Assembly (NCBI RefSeq): GCF_022288725.1
Contig: NZ_JAKNTA010000009.1
Coordinates: 59,316 to 123,315 of the forward strand
Source: Kitasatospora sp. A2-31
Lineage (GTDB): Bacteria > Actinomycetota > Actinomycetes > Streptomycetales > Streptomycetaceae
Length of the DNA stretch: 64,000 bases
Reading direction: 5' to 3'
Of the stretch, positions 1 to 7,165 are shown piece after piece. The translations under genes were made by a program, and so were the position numbers. The notes beneath the pieces are model-generated. The model did no database searches, was not told the DNA's origin, and worked only from the letters and a program-made list of their open reading frames with translations. Within the stretch, counting starts at the first letter, position 1. Every line of letters starts with the position of its first letter.

Positions 1-754
1 AGTTCTCCACCCAGGCCCAGAGCAGCTGCTGTGCGGCCTCGCTGCGGATCAGCTCGGCCTGCTTGGGCTGGCCGGGTGCGGCCGGGGTGAAGTCCTCGAA
101 GAAGTACGCCATCTGCTGGAGGACCAGCGGGATCCAGGCGCCGTTGTGCGGGGAGTCGTAGGAGAGGTAGGTGGCGGTCTGGTGGTCGACACCGTCGTGC
201 TCGAGCTTGGCGAGCGCGTAGCGGGTGACGATGCCGCCCATGCTGACGCCGCCGACGGTGAGCGGGGCGTCCCCGATGCGTTCGTCGATGACCCGCGTGA
301 TGGCGTTGATCGCGACGCCGGCGTTGGCCTGGATGTGGGTGTGGCGCTTCTCGAAGCCGATCAGGACGACGTCGATGCCGCGGGCGAGCAGCTGGTCGAA
401 GAAGCCGGGCGTGCCGGCCTCGTACGGGGTGTTGAAGTGGGCGAAGAGGCCGGGGAGGTCGCTGGGGCCGTAGTTGAAGCCGTCCGCGAAGAGGAAGGGG
501 CGCTGGAGGCCCAGCTTCGGCTTGGCGAGGTAGACGGCCGTCTGGCCGGTCGGGATCTCGCCCTTGTACGGGTCGCCGACCAAGTCCCAGGTGAAGTCGG
601 CCGGGCGCGACGCTCCGACGTCGATGCGCTGCGGGGTGGCGAACCAGACTTCCGGCTGCAGCGACGCGGCCAGCTCGGCCCGCTCGGCTTCCGTAGGCTC
701 GGTCTCGCGCCCGAGGAGCGTGAGGGCGACGTCGATCCGGGGTTCCTGTGCCAT
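1..754 (-). CDS. Lipase-like alpha/beta hydrolase, C-terminus cut by window edge
   Basis: About 251 residues are present before the window edge; no stop codon is seen. The reading starts MAQEPRIDVALTLLG from ATG at 754. A nucleophile elbow G-V-S-M-G-G lies near residue 169, followed by a Y-D-S-P-H-N-G-A-W segment like the SPHxG loop of PGAP1-type and bacterial triacylglycerol lipases. The segment ADGFNYGPSDLPGLF and the Ser motif support a serine hydrolase acting on an ester or acyl substrate. No signal peptide is visible, so it may be cytoplasmic. The catalytic Asp and His may lie in the missing part. The family is clear from the motifs; the substrate is unknown. Confidence 0.75.
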   Translation of the reverse strand, partial: MAQEPRIDVALTLLGRETEPTEAERAELAASLQPEVWFATPQRIDVGASRPADFTWDLVGDPYKGEIPTGQTAVYLAKPKLGLQRPFLFADGFNYGPSDLPGLFAHFNTPYEAGTPGFFDQLLARGIDVVLIGFEKRHTHIQANAGVAINAITRVIDERIGDAPLTVGGVSMGGIVTRYALAKLEHDGVDHQTATYLSYDSPHNGAWIPLVLQQMAYFFEDFTPAAPGQPKQAELIRSEAAQQLLWAWVEN

Positions 755-896
755 GAGTACCGCCTCTGTGGTGGTGAGGAGCGATCATCAGCGCGCGCAG
801 GGCGACGGTATCGGTTCGGTTACGGAGGGCACCAGACCGTGACCGAGAGTGGTCGAAAGTGTCCGGGTGCGACGTGGAGTGACGGAACCCGATCGG

Positions 897-1106
897 TCAG
901 CCGAAGTCTCCGGCCCGGACGGCGGTGAGGAAGGACTCCCAGGCCGTGGCGGAGAAGAGGAGGGCCGGGCCCTCGGGGTCCTTGGAGTCACGCACCGGAA
1001 CGACGCCGGGGAATCCGGGGGCCACTTCGATGCAGTTGCCACCGTTGCCGCCGCTGTAGCTGCTCTTGCGCCAGGCGGCGGCTACAAGCTCGATCGTCGT
1101 CACCAT
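897..1106 (-). CDS. DUF397 small protein (second copy)
   Basis: A 69-residue DUF397 protein with the family signature WRKSSYSGG, then CIEVAP, VPVRDSKDP and a terminal F-x-x-AVRAGDFG. ATG 1106 is chosen because GGAGG sits at 1112-1116 with good spacing. DUF397 proteins are encoded next to XRE/DUF5753 regulators in streptomycetes (BldB-like and WhiJ-associated families) and are thought to modulate the DNA-binding partner; this is family knowledge, not shown here. It lies downstream of a close paralogue (1124-1333) with which it shares a 59-bp identical block, so it looks like a recent tandem duplicate or a product of gene conversion. Confidence 0.85.
   Translation of the reverse strand: MVTTIELVAAAWRKSSYSGGNGGNCIEVAPGFPGVVPVRDSKDPEGPALLFSATAWESFLTAVRAGDFG
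976..1034 (-). repeat. 59-bp direct repeat shared by the two DUF397 genes (copy 1)
   Basis: This block is base-for-base identical to 1206-1264, 230 bp away, and encodes the central CIEVAPGFPGVVPVRDSKDP region in both genes. The flanking codons differ clearly, so the identity is local and suggests recent duplication or gene conversion. Confidence 0.9.
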
Positions 1107-1123
1107 GAGCACCTCCAGGAGAC

Positions 1124-1333
1124 CTAAGCCGAGAAGTCGCCGGCCCGAACGCCCGCGACAAAGGACCGCCAAGCCGCATCGGAGAACACCAGGGCTGGCC
1201 CGCCAGGGTCCTTGGAGTCACGCACCGGAACGACGCCGGGGAATCCGGGGGCCACTTCGATGCACTCGCCGGCGTTGTCCGCGCTGTAGCTGCTCTTCAG
1301 CCAGGTCGCTGCATGAGGATCGACGCTCTTCAT
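1124..1333 (-). CDS. DUF397 small protein (first copy)
   Basis: A 69-residue DUF397 protein (MKSVDPHAATWLKSSYS...). ATG 1333 is preceded by GGAGGA at a normal distance; an upstream in-frame ATG at 1360 is less well placed. It carries the family blocks WLKSSYS, CIEVAPGFPG, VPVRDSKDP and GVRAGDF. It follows and overlaps the XRE regulator gene: its first 116 bases are also read, in another frame, as the end of that gene. This is the usual regulator/DUF397 pairing, and translational coupling is likely. Its DNA from 1206 to 1264 is identical to 976-1034 in the second copy. Confidence 0.87.
   Translation of the reverse strand: MKSVDPHAATWLKSSYSADNAGECIEVAPGFPGVVPVRDSKDPGGPALVFSDAAWRSFVAGVRAGDFSA
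1206..1264 (-). repeat. 59-bp direct repeat shared by the two DUF397 genes (copy 2)
   Basis: Second copy of the repeat at 976-1034. It lies inside the first DUF397 gene and also contains the stop codon of the overlapping XRE gene at 1218-1220. Confidence 0.9.
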
Positions 1334-2216
1334 ACCGGTATTCCTCCATCGCATCGGCAATCAGCGCGCGAGAGTCGCGGACCGACAGTACATCCCCGCG
1401 CATGACATCGAAGTCGGCCCGATGCTCCTCGACGATCGCCGGAGCATCGCTGAAGTGGCCCCTATAGAGGCTTTCCGAGTAGAGCCACTCCTTCCCATCG
1501 GGCATCACCAGAAGGAACATGGACGTCGCCGGAAGCCTCGTGTAGGCATCGAAGCGCGCCACCTGAATGGTGATGTTGGACCTTTCACCTGCGGCAAGCA
1601 AGTGCTCCATCTGACATCGCATCACTTGCGGCCCGCCTACCACGCTCCTGATGACGCTCTCATGGAGGACCACCAGAAGCAGTGGGCCGCCGGGCTGGAA
1701 ATAGCGCGCCTGCCTGCTGAGCCGAGCCATCACCCTCTCCTTGACCAGCCCCGGGTTGTCACGAGCATTACCGAGGGAGAACAGCGCGTGCGCATACTCC
1801 TCGCACTGCAACAGCCCGTTGACTCGGTTGAACTGGAACGCCCTGACCGACATCGCCTCGGCTTCGAGGTCCACGTACTTCTGGAACCAGTCCGGGTGCT
1901 CGATGTCCGCCTGCCAGTCCACCCGCTCGAACAGCTTCAGCAGCAGGCCACCCATCTGCAGGAGGTCGTCGCAGCTCGCCACGGTCTCGGCACGCATCGG
2001 CCGCTGGCCACCCTCGGCGCGGGTGACCACGGTTCGATCGCAATGGAGCAGCTTCCCGAGTTCAGCCTGCGTGTAGCCCGACTGCTCCCGGGCAAATCGC
2101 AGGGCCTCGCCGAACATCACGGCCGGGCTCGACGTGGGACCAGCGCCGGCTTTCCGATGTGACACGTCCGTCCCCCTCATGTGCCGCAGATCGCTCCACC
2201 TCGAATCGGCCGTCAC
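1218..2216 (-). CDS. XRE-family regulator with DUF5753, extended C-terminus
   Basis: A 332-residue DNA-binding protein. A helix-turn-helix of the XRE/HTH_31 type spans about residues 35-85 (FGEALRFAREQSGYTQAELGK), followed by a DUF5753 ligand/partner domain at about 110-290 (FQFNRVNGLLQCEEYA, YFQPGGPLLLVVLHESVIR, MPDGKEWLYSESL). GTG 2216 is chosen because GGAGG lies just upstream; ATG 2180 is an alternative. Family members usually end soon after the ALIADAMEEYR motif, but this frame continues about 40 residues in basic, low-complexity sequence and overlaps the DUF397 gene by 116 bases. The tail is probably non-conserved read-through caused by a lost stop or a small frameshift. It likely acts with the DUF397 proteins. 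Confidence 0.85.
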   Translation of the reverse strand: MTADSRWSDLRHMRGTDVSHRKAGAGPTSSPAVMFGEALRFAREQSGYTQAELGKLLHCDRTVVTRAEGGQRPMRAETVASCDDLLQMGGLLLKLFERVDWQADIEHPDWFQKYVDLEAEAMSVRAFQFNRVNGLLQCEEYAHALFSLGNARDNPGLVKERVMARLSRQARYFQPGGPLLLVVLHESVIRSVVGGPQVMRCQMEHLLAAGERSNITIQVARFDAYTRLPATSMFLLVMPDGKEWLYSESLYRGHFSDAPAIVEEHRADFDVMRGDVLSVRDSRALIADAMEEYRYEERRSSCSDLAEEQLQRGQRRRVHRSGPRIPRRRSGA

Positions 2217-2344
2217 CGTACCTCCGGAGGACCATGATTGAGACCGGAACGCGATCGTCTGCCTGCGCAGCGTGAGGTGTGCGCCCCTGCCGCGAGCCGC
2301 TTCCACCACCCCCTTCACCCGTCACGCCCGGAGGCAGCCCCGCC

Positions 2345-2815
2345 ATGCCCACCACCGGTACCCACCCCCGGCCCCGCGAGTTCGCCGCCCGGCTGCGCTC
2401 GCGGCCCGACTCCACCCCGCTGGCCCGGCTCCTCCTCCGCGCCTACCTCGCCGGCATGCCGCAGGGCGAACGCTATGCCGACATCGCCGAACTGCTCCTC
2501 GGCGAGCTCGTCGCCAACGCCGTCCAGCACAGCGACGCGCCGCCGGACCGGCTGGTCGAGCTCCGGTTCGCCCTGATCGCCGGCCGCCTGCGCATCGAGG
2601 TGCACGATGCCGGCAGCGGGCGGCCTACTCCGCGCGTCTCCTCCTCCGAGGACGAGCGCGGCCGCGGGCTCTTCCTGGTCGACGAGCTGGCCGAGCGCTG
2701 GGGTTGCTGCCCGCGCGCCGGTGGGGTCGGCAAGTTCGTCTGGGCGCTGATCGCCCCCGTGCCCGGCTTGGCCGAACCGGCCTTCGACGCGGCCCGGGCG
2801 GCCGTCGCCGTCTGA
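2345..2815 (+). CDS. Anti-sigma-factor-like ATP-binding protein (HATPase_c)
   Basis: A 156-residue stand-alone GHKL ATPase domain of the RsbW type. It shows the N-box LLGELVANAVQHS, the G1 box VHDAGSG, and the G2-like ERGRGLFLVDEL. It lacks any histidine-kinase phosphoacceptor domain. Such proteins in Streptomyces bind and hold sigma factors or switch partners, using ATP to phosphorylate an anti-sigma antagonist; the partner cannot be told from this sequence. ATG 2345 follows a GGAGG at 2331-2335. It is divergent from the XRE gene at 2216, an arrangement common for XRE/DUF397/ATPase triads in streptomycetes. Confidence 0.85.
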   Translation: MPTTGTHPRPREFAARLRSRPDSTPLARLLLRAYLAGMPQGERYADIAELLLGELVANAVQHSDAPPDRLVELRFALIAGRLRIEVHDAGSGRPTPRVSSSEDERGRGLFLVDELAERWGCCPRAGGVGKFVWALIAPVPGLAEPAFDAARAAVAV

Positions 2816-2858
2816 CGACAGGGCGCCGACCGGCGCACTGCGCACCACCACCCGCGCC

Positions 2859-3169
2859 GTGTTCCTTCGAAGGTGGGGTTTGGCTCAACCGGCCGTCCGT
2901 CCACGACCGATGCCGCCGTCGACACGGGTCCGCGCCGGCGGATCCGCCGGCGCGAAGGATCACATGATGCTGCGGAGCAAGCGCGCTCGCACCGCCTATT
3001 GCCGAGCGGCAAGGTCGCCGTGGGCGGAGGCGCCGAGGCACAGGGCAACGACGCCGTCCTGGCCGGCAGCTTCCCGACGGACGACGGAAGGGGCTGGGTC
3101 GCCCTCGGCCGCCAGAACGCCTACAGCACCGTGGGCATCAGCGTGTACGTGATCTGCGCCAACGCCTGA
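2859..3169 (+). pseudogene. Frameshifted C-terminal remnant of a secreted or collagen-like hypothetical protein
   Basis: From about 3005 one frame reads PSGKVAVGGGAEAQGNDAV, then GSFPTDDGRGW and a terminal STVGISVYVICANA before the stop at 3169. This resembles the C-terminal domain of actinobacterial secreted proteins that begins CPxGKVAxGGG and ends YVxCA (family recall). The expected Cys lies in a neighbouring frame (RARTAYC), so a one-base deletion near 3004 would restore CPSGKV. No convincing N-terminal part, signal peptide or ribosome site lies upstream. It is read here as a decayed gene end. The 19-bp repeat at 2873 sits at its left border. Confidence 0.5.
2873..2891 (+). repeat. Dispersed repeat element, copy 1
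   Basis: Nineteen bases containing GGGGTTTGGCTCAACCG are repeated exactly at 5780-5798. Weaker similarity (CCGATGCC and a following GTCC-N-GCCGG pattern) continues for about 45 bases downstream in both copies. Both copies lie in gene-free DNA. The function is unknown. Confidence 0.7.
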
Positions 3170-3246
3170 GCCCCGACCCCCAGCGGGACGAACGGGGTGG
3201 CGGCGCTGCCCGCCGCCACCCCGCCGTCCACTCGGCCGCAGCCCGC

Positions 3247-3705
3247 TCAGCCGTCGTTCTTGATGATCTTCATGGTCAGGTGCGAGTCCACCCGGGTGAC
3301 GGCCGGCAACGCCATCAGCCGAGCGGTGAGGAAGCTCTCGTAGGCGGCATGGTCCTCGACCGCGACGCTGACGAAGTAGTCGGGCCGGCCAAAGAGCCGG
3401 CGGAACTCGACGACCTCCTCGTAGGAGGCCACCGTCGACTCGAACTCCTCCACCGTCTGAAGGTCGTTGACGCCGATCTCGACCGCGACCACCACCTCGA
3501 AGCCGCGACCGGCCGCCGCGGGGTCGATCCGGGCCCGGTAGCCCGCGATGATCCCGGCCTCCTCCAGCCGCTTCACCCGGCGCAGACAGGGCGGTGGCGT
3601 GAGCCCGACCCGCTTGGCCAACTCGACGTTGGTCAGCCGACCGTCCCGGCGTAGATGAAACAAGATTTCACGATCGATGCCATCCAGCATTTCTCTGTTG
3701 CTCAT
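3247..3705 (-). CDS. Lrp/AsnC-family regulator of the AzlCD exporter
   Basis: A 152-residue feast/famine regulator. The N-terminal AsnC winged helix reads DGIDREILFHLRRDGR, then ELAKRVGLTPPPCLRRVKRLEEAGII, and is followed by an alpha/beta RAM ligand-binding domain (VVVAVEIGVNDLQT, GRPDYFVSVAVEDHAAYE, HLTMKII). Such proteins sense amino acids as octameric assemblies. It is divergent from azlC with only 63 bp between the starts, containing a perfect inverted repeat at 3743-3766. It is therefore very likely the local regulator of branched-chain or related amino-acid export. ATG 3705 is preferred over a TTG six codons upstream. Confidence 0.9.
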   Translation of the reverse strand: MSNREMLDGIDREILFHLRRDGRLTNVELAKRVGLTPPPCLRRVKRLEEAGIIAGYRARIDPAAAGRGFEVVVAVEIGVNDLQTVEEFESTVASYEEVVEFRRLFGRPDYFVSVAVEDHAAYESFLTARLMALPAVTRVDSHLTMKIIKNDG

Positions 3706-3742
3706 TCCGCGATTCCGGGGCAATGATTGGAAACCATATTAC

Positions 3743-3766
3743 CCGCAATTCGCCCTAGAATTGCGG
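3743..3766. promoter_or_regulatory. Inverted repeat, probable Lrp operator
   Basis: CCGCAATT at 3743-3750 and AATTGCGG at 3759-3766 form perfect 8-bp arms around an 8-bp spacer, ending two bases before the azlC start. The position in the divergent lrp-azlC promoter region suggests the regulator binds here. A second, imperfect AT-rich dyad (ATTGG-N3-CCAT) lies at 3726-3737. Confidence 0.65.
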
Positions 3767-3768
3767 AC

Positions 3769-4593
3769 ATGGCCTCCGCATCCACCGGGACGCTCACGCG
3801 CCTCGACTCACCGCCCCCGTCCCCGCCCGCGCCGCCCCCACCTGCTCCGGCTCCGGCCCGGTCTCCCGCCCCGCGGGCCGACCTGGTGGCGGCGCTGCGG
3901 GACTCCAGCTCGGTGGGCCTGGGCCTGTTCCCGCTCGGGATCGCGTTCGGCGTGCTCGTCGTCCACGCGGGCCTGGACTGGTGGTGGGCCACCGCGTTCA
4001 CGGCCCTGGTGTACGCGGGGTCGCTGGAGTTCCTGCTCGTGGGGCTGGTCGTCGCCGTCACCCCGCTCGCGCAGATCGCGCTCACCGCGTTCCTGGTGAA
4101 CTTCCGTCACGTGTTCTACGCGCTGTCCTTCCCGCTGCACCGCGTGCCGGGCCGCCTCGGCAAGGCGTACAGCACCTTCGGCATGACGGACGAGGCCTAT
4201 GCGCTGACCACCGGCGCGGGCGCCCGGTCCTGGAACGGCCGGCGGATCATCTGGCTCCAGGTGCTGTGCCAGGTCTACTGGGTGGCCGGCGGCACGGCCG
4301 GCGCGCTGTTCGGAGCGCTGGTGCCCGCCCGTCTGGTCGGCCTGGACTTCGCACTCACCGCACTGTTCGTCGTCCTCACCGTCGACGCCTTCCGGGCCCG
4401 GCGGGACATCGCCACCCCGGCGCTGGCCCTGGTCTGCGCACTGGCCGCGCGCTTCGTCCTGCCGGGACAGATGCTGCTCGCCGCCACCGGCCTGTTCACC
4501 GCCGGGCTGCTGGTGCGGTACACCCGCGCCGGGCACCGCGCGCCGGACGCCGCAACGGCGACCGCGAACCCGGAGGAGCCGGCCCGTGCCTGA
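3769..4593 (+). CDS. azlC: AzlC-family branched-chain amino-acid exporter, large subunit
   Basis: A 274-residue membrane protein. After a proline-rich cytoplasmic N-terminus (residues about 15-35) comes the AzlC signature GLGLFPLGIAFGVL, then LVYAGSLEFLLVGL, FLVNFRHVFYALSFP and FGMTDEAYAL, with about seven hydrophobic segments. AzlC pairs with AzlD to export branched-chain or other amino acids across the cytoplasmic membrane. ATG 3769 is taken as start; no strong ribosome site precedes it, so the message may be nearly leaderless. The stop overlaps the azlD start, so the two are co-translated. Control by the divergent Lrp protein is likely. Confidence 0.92.
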   Translation: MASASTGTLTRLDSPPPSPPAPPPPAPAPARSPAPRADLVAALRDSSSVGLGLFPLGIAFGVLVVHAGLDWWWATAFTALVYAGSLEFLLVGLVVAVTPLAQIALTAFLVNFRHVFYALSFPLHRVPGRLGKAYSTFGMTDEAYALTTGAGARSWNGRRIIWLQVLCQVYWVAGGTAGALFGALVPARLVGLDFALTALFVVLTVDAFRARRDIATPALALVCALAARFVLPGQMLLAATGLFTAGLLVRYTRAGHRAPDAATATANPEEPARA

Positions 4594-4921
4594 CACGCCC
4601 TACCTGCTCGCCGCCATCGGCGTCTCGGCCGCCGTCACCTGGGGCTTGCGCGCTCTGCCGTTCGCCGCCCTCGCCCCGCTGCGCGCCAGTGCCGTACTGC
4701 ACTTCCTGAGCGTGCGCATGCCGGTCGGAGTGATGGTCATCCTCACCGTCTACTCGCTGCGCGACCTGCCCCTCGCAAGTCCGCTCCGGGCCACGCCCAC
4801 CCTGCTCGCCCTGGCCGCCACCCTCGGCCTGCACCTGTGGCGGCGCAACGCGGTGCTGAGCATCCTGGGCGGGACCGCCGTGCACGTGGTCCTCGCGAGC
4901 ACGCTCTTCGCCCACGTGTGA
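4586..4921 (+). CDS. azlD: AzlD-family amino-acid exporter, small subunit
   Basis: A 111-residue hydrophobic protein with four predicted membrane segments and the AzlD pattern LRALPFAAL, then FLSVRMPVGVMVILTVYSL, ending in LHLWRRNAVLSILGGTAVHV. It forms the transporter with AzlC. GTG 4586 overlaps the azlC stop by eight bases, indicating translational coupling. A GC-rich tandem repeat follows directly after the stop codon. Confidence 0.92.
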   Translation: MPDTPYLLAAIGVSAAVTWGLRALPFAALAPLRASAVLHFLSVRMPVGVMVILTVYSLRDLPLASPLRATPTLLALAATLGLHLWRRNAVLSILGGTAVHVVLASTLFAHV

Positions 4922-5004
4922 CCGGGCGGGCGTGACCGCCCATACGTGACCGGGCGGGCGTGACCGCCCATACGTGACCGCCCATACATGACCGGGCGGC
5001 GTGA
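4919..5004 (+). repeat. 28-bp tandem repeat after azlD
   Basis: The unit TGACCGGGCGGGCGTGACCG followed by CCCATACG occurs twice in a row and then as a shortened, varied third copy. CCGGGCGG and CCGCCC segments can pair, so the transcript may fold into hairpins that end azlCD transcription. A minisatellite-like expansion is equally possible. Confidence 0.75.
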
Positions 5005-5082
5005 CCGGCGCCGTGCTCACGCCGGGCGGGCGCCGCTCCCGGTTCGCAGCACCGGGGCCCGGCCGCGGATTCCGGCCCCCGG

Positions 5083-5580
5083 CTACTTCGCGGCCGCCTC
5101 CAGCGTGGCGCGCCAGAGCGGGCTGTCGACGTAGTGGTTGTCGTACAGCTCGGAGGAGTCCTTGATCTCCTGCGGGCTCGCCTCGCCGCGCATCACCCGG
5201 CCGAGCAGGCGCAGGTAGTCGAAGCGGGGCATGCCGGGGGTGAAGGTGAAGAGCACGTCGGCGGTCGAGCCGGGGGCGGCGGCGAAGGCGTGCGGGGTGT
5301 GCGGCGGGACGAGCAGGAAGTCGCCCTCGCCGAGCACCGTCACCTCCTCGTCGACGAGGACCTGGAGCGAGCCGCCGATGACGAAGAACAGCTCCGAGGC
5401 CCGGGTGTGGAAGTGGGCCGGCGCGCCGACGGCCCCCTCGGCGAAGGTGGACCGGTAACTGGTGATCGGGCTGCCGCCGGTGCCGCAGTCGGCCAGCAGG
5501 GTCATCACGCTGCTCGGGTCGCTGGTGGTCTCGGCGGTGGCGGCGCGGGTCAGAACGGGCTTGCCGGCGGTGGCGCTCAC
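5083..5580 (-). CDS. Cupin-domain protein
   Basis: A 165-residue single-domain cupin. Motif 1 is read in APAHFHTRASELFFVIGGSLQVLV (metal-ligand His pair and Glu) and motif 2 in GDFLLVPPHTPHAF. The C-terminal 50 residues (MPRFDYLRLLGRVMRGEASPQEI) are helical. Proteins of this type in streptomycetes are small metal-dependent enzymes or binding proteins, often near oxidoreductases. The substrate is unknown. GTG 5580 is the start, with an AGGGGGA ribosome site upstream. No operon partner is adjacent. Confidence 0.8.
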   Translation of the reverse strand: MSATAGKPVLTRAATAETTSDPSSVMTLLADCGTGGSPITSYRSTFAEGAVGAPAHFHTRASELFFVIGGSLQVLVDEEVTVLGEGDFLLVPPHTPHAFAAAPGSTADVLFTFTPGMPRFDYLRLLGRVMRGEASPQEIKDSSELYDNHYVDSPLWRATLEAAAK

Positions 5581-5974
5581 AGTGGATCCCCCTGGTCAGT
5601 GACGGCTCTCGGCGTTCCGCCGTGGCCTCGTGTCCACCACCCTATGGGTCTGAAAGACCCGAATCCTGGTTCATTCCGCCGTCATCTCCGTGGGTCAATT
5701 CTGCTCCGCGCAGGCAGGCGGCGGACGGCGGGCGCAGACCGGTGCGTCCCTCGCCTCCACACACCGACTTCCCCCCAACGTGGGGTTTGGCTCAACCGAT
5801 CGGCGTGGGGGTGCCGATGCCCCATCCGACGCAAGTCCCGGCCGGGGCGGCGGAGCTGAGGGCCGCCGCCCCGAACACCGGCTCGACCGAGCCGGGTTCA
5901 CCGGCCTCGCCCGCGGCCGGGGCACGTCCGACCATTCCACTTCCGCAGACCCCCTCCACCGCGCGGGGCCCCGC
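5581..5974. other. Gene-free stretch with a repeat element
   Basis: About 390 bp between the cupin and monooxygenase genes. Open frames here have no family features. It contains the second copy of the 19-bp dispersed repeat (5780-5798). No clear terminator or promoter was recognised apart from the cupin ribosome site next to 5581. Confidence 0.5.
5780..5798 (+). repeat. Dispersed repeat element, copy 2
   Basis: Exact match to 2873-2891, with decaying similarity downstream. It lies between two minus-strand genes and is in the same orientation as copy 1. Confidence 0.7.
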
Positions 5975-7087
5975 TCAACGGTCGAGGCTGATCGCGTTCT
6001 TGGCCTTCTCCACCGACTCCTCCGAAGCCGGACCGCCGGGGTTCTCGGTGGCCAGAGCCTGGTTGAGCGCGACGAAGGGGCGCATCCGCTCCTCGTAGCG
6101 CTCGAACGCTGCCCGGTGACCCTCGCCGGCGGACGCGGCCCGGCCCAACTCGTCGGCGAGCAGGTGGGCGCCGACCAGGGCGAGGCCGGTGCCCTGCCCG
6201 GACAGCGGGGAGGCGCAGTAGCCGGCGTCGCCGACCAGGACGGCGCGGCCGGCGGACCAGCGGTCCATGCGGACCTGGGCCATCTCGTCGGCGTAGAAGT
6301 CGGGGGCGCGGTGCAGCGCCTCGAGGAGCCGGGGCGTCTCCCAGCGCAGCGCCGCCATCCGCTCGGCGACCCGGGCCCTGGCCTCGCCGGCGTCCCGGAC
6401 GGCCGGCTCCTCGCTCGCCCAGCCGAAGGTGACCCGCAGCTCGCTGTTGCCGCGCACCGGGTAGATGCCGTAACCGGCGTCGCCGTCGCGCTGCCAGACC
6501 TGCCAGTCCTCCAGGCCGAGGAAGTTGTCTGCGCCGAAGATGGCGACGTGCATCCCGAGGCGGCTCAGGTACCGCTCCTCGGGGCCGAAGACCAGCCGGC
6601 GGACGCGGGAGTGCAGGCCGTCCGCGCCGACCACCAGGTCGAAGGTGCGGGGCTGCGCGTGCCGGAAGGTGACGTGGACGCCGCGCTCGTCCTCCCGCAG
6701 GCCGGTGACGGCGTCTCCCCAGATGAACTCGGCTTCGCCTGCCACCCGTTCGGCCAGGATCGTGACCAGGTCCTCGCGCAGCAGTTCGACGTCCCCGCTG
6801 TCGAGCCGGCCGCTGCTGAAGGTCGCCTCGGTGGAGCGGTGCACCTCGGTGCCATCGCCGTCGAGCACGGACATGCCGCGCATCCGGGTGCGGACGGCAC
6901 GGACCTGCTCGGTCAGGCCCATCCGGTCGATCACGTCGAGGGCGACGCCACGGATGTCGACCGCCTGGCCACCGCGGCGCGGGCCGGGGGCGAGTTCCAC
7001 GACGGTCGGGGTGAAGCCCTGACGGCGCAGCAGGTGGGCGAGCGCGGTGCCGGCGATGCCGCCGCCGGAGATGAGCACGGTGTTCAC
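5975..7087 (-). CDS. FAD-dependent monooxygenase
   Basis: A 370-residue flavoprotein of the PHBH/PF01494 class. An N-terminal Rossmann motif (VLISGGGIAGTALAHLLRR) binds the ADP part of FAD, a middle DG-type motif reads LVVGADGLHSRVR, and the late GD motif reads VLVGDAGYCASPLSGQG. It would use NAD(P)H and O2 to hydroxylate a small, probably aromatic or xenobiotic, substrate in the cytoplasm. GTG 7087 is chosen because AGGGAG precedes it and the Rossmann fold begins directly after. A perfect 25-bp palindrome lies 54 bp upstream (7141-7165), so it is probably repressed by a TetR-type protein that is not encoded next to it. Confidence 0.9.
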   Translation of the reverse strand: MNTVLISGGGIAGTALAHLLRRQGFTPTVVELAPGPRRGGQAVDIRGVALDVIDRMGLTEQVRAVRTRMRGMSVLDGDGTEVHRSTEATFSSGRLDSGDVELLREDLVTILAERVAGEAEFIWGDAVTGLREDERGVHVTFRHAQPRTFDLVVGADGLHSRVRRLVFGPEERYLSRLGMHVAIFGADNFLGLEDWQVWQRDGDAGYGIYPVRGNSELRVTFGWASEEPAVRDAGEARARVAERMAALRWETPRLLEALHRAPDFYADEMAQVRMDRWSAGRAVLVGDAGYCASPLSGQGTGLALVGAHLLADELGRAASAGEGHRAAFERYEERMRPFVALNQALATENPGGPASEESVEKAKNAISLDR

Positions 7088-7140
7088 GGGGACTCCCTGG
7101 TTCGGTCGGTGCGATTCTGCCTGTACGCCGTAAGCGACGT

Positions 7141-7165
7141 CCTGAATGTACGACGTACATTCAGG
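7141..7165. promoter_or_regulatory. 25-bp perfect palindromic operator upstream of monooxygenase
   Basis: Arms CCTGAATGTACG and CGTACATTCAGG (12 bp each, perfect) surround one central base. The size and symmetry are typical of TetR-family operators. It sits in the leader/promoter of the monooxygenase gene. Confidence 0.8.

Noticed and set aside
5622..6098. Open frame opposite the start of the cupin and monooxygenase region
   Set aside because: Composition is arginine/proline-rich without family features and it overlaps the monooxygenase gene antisense.
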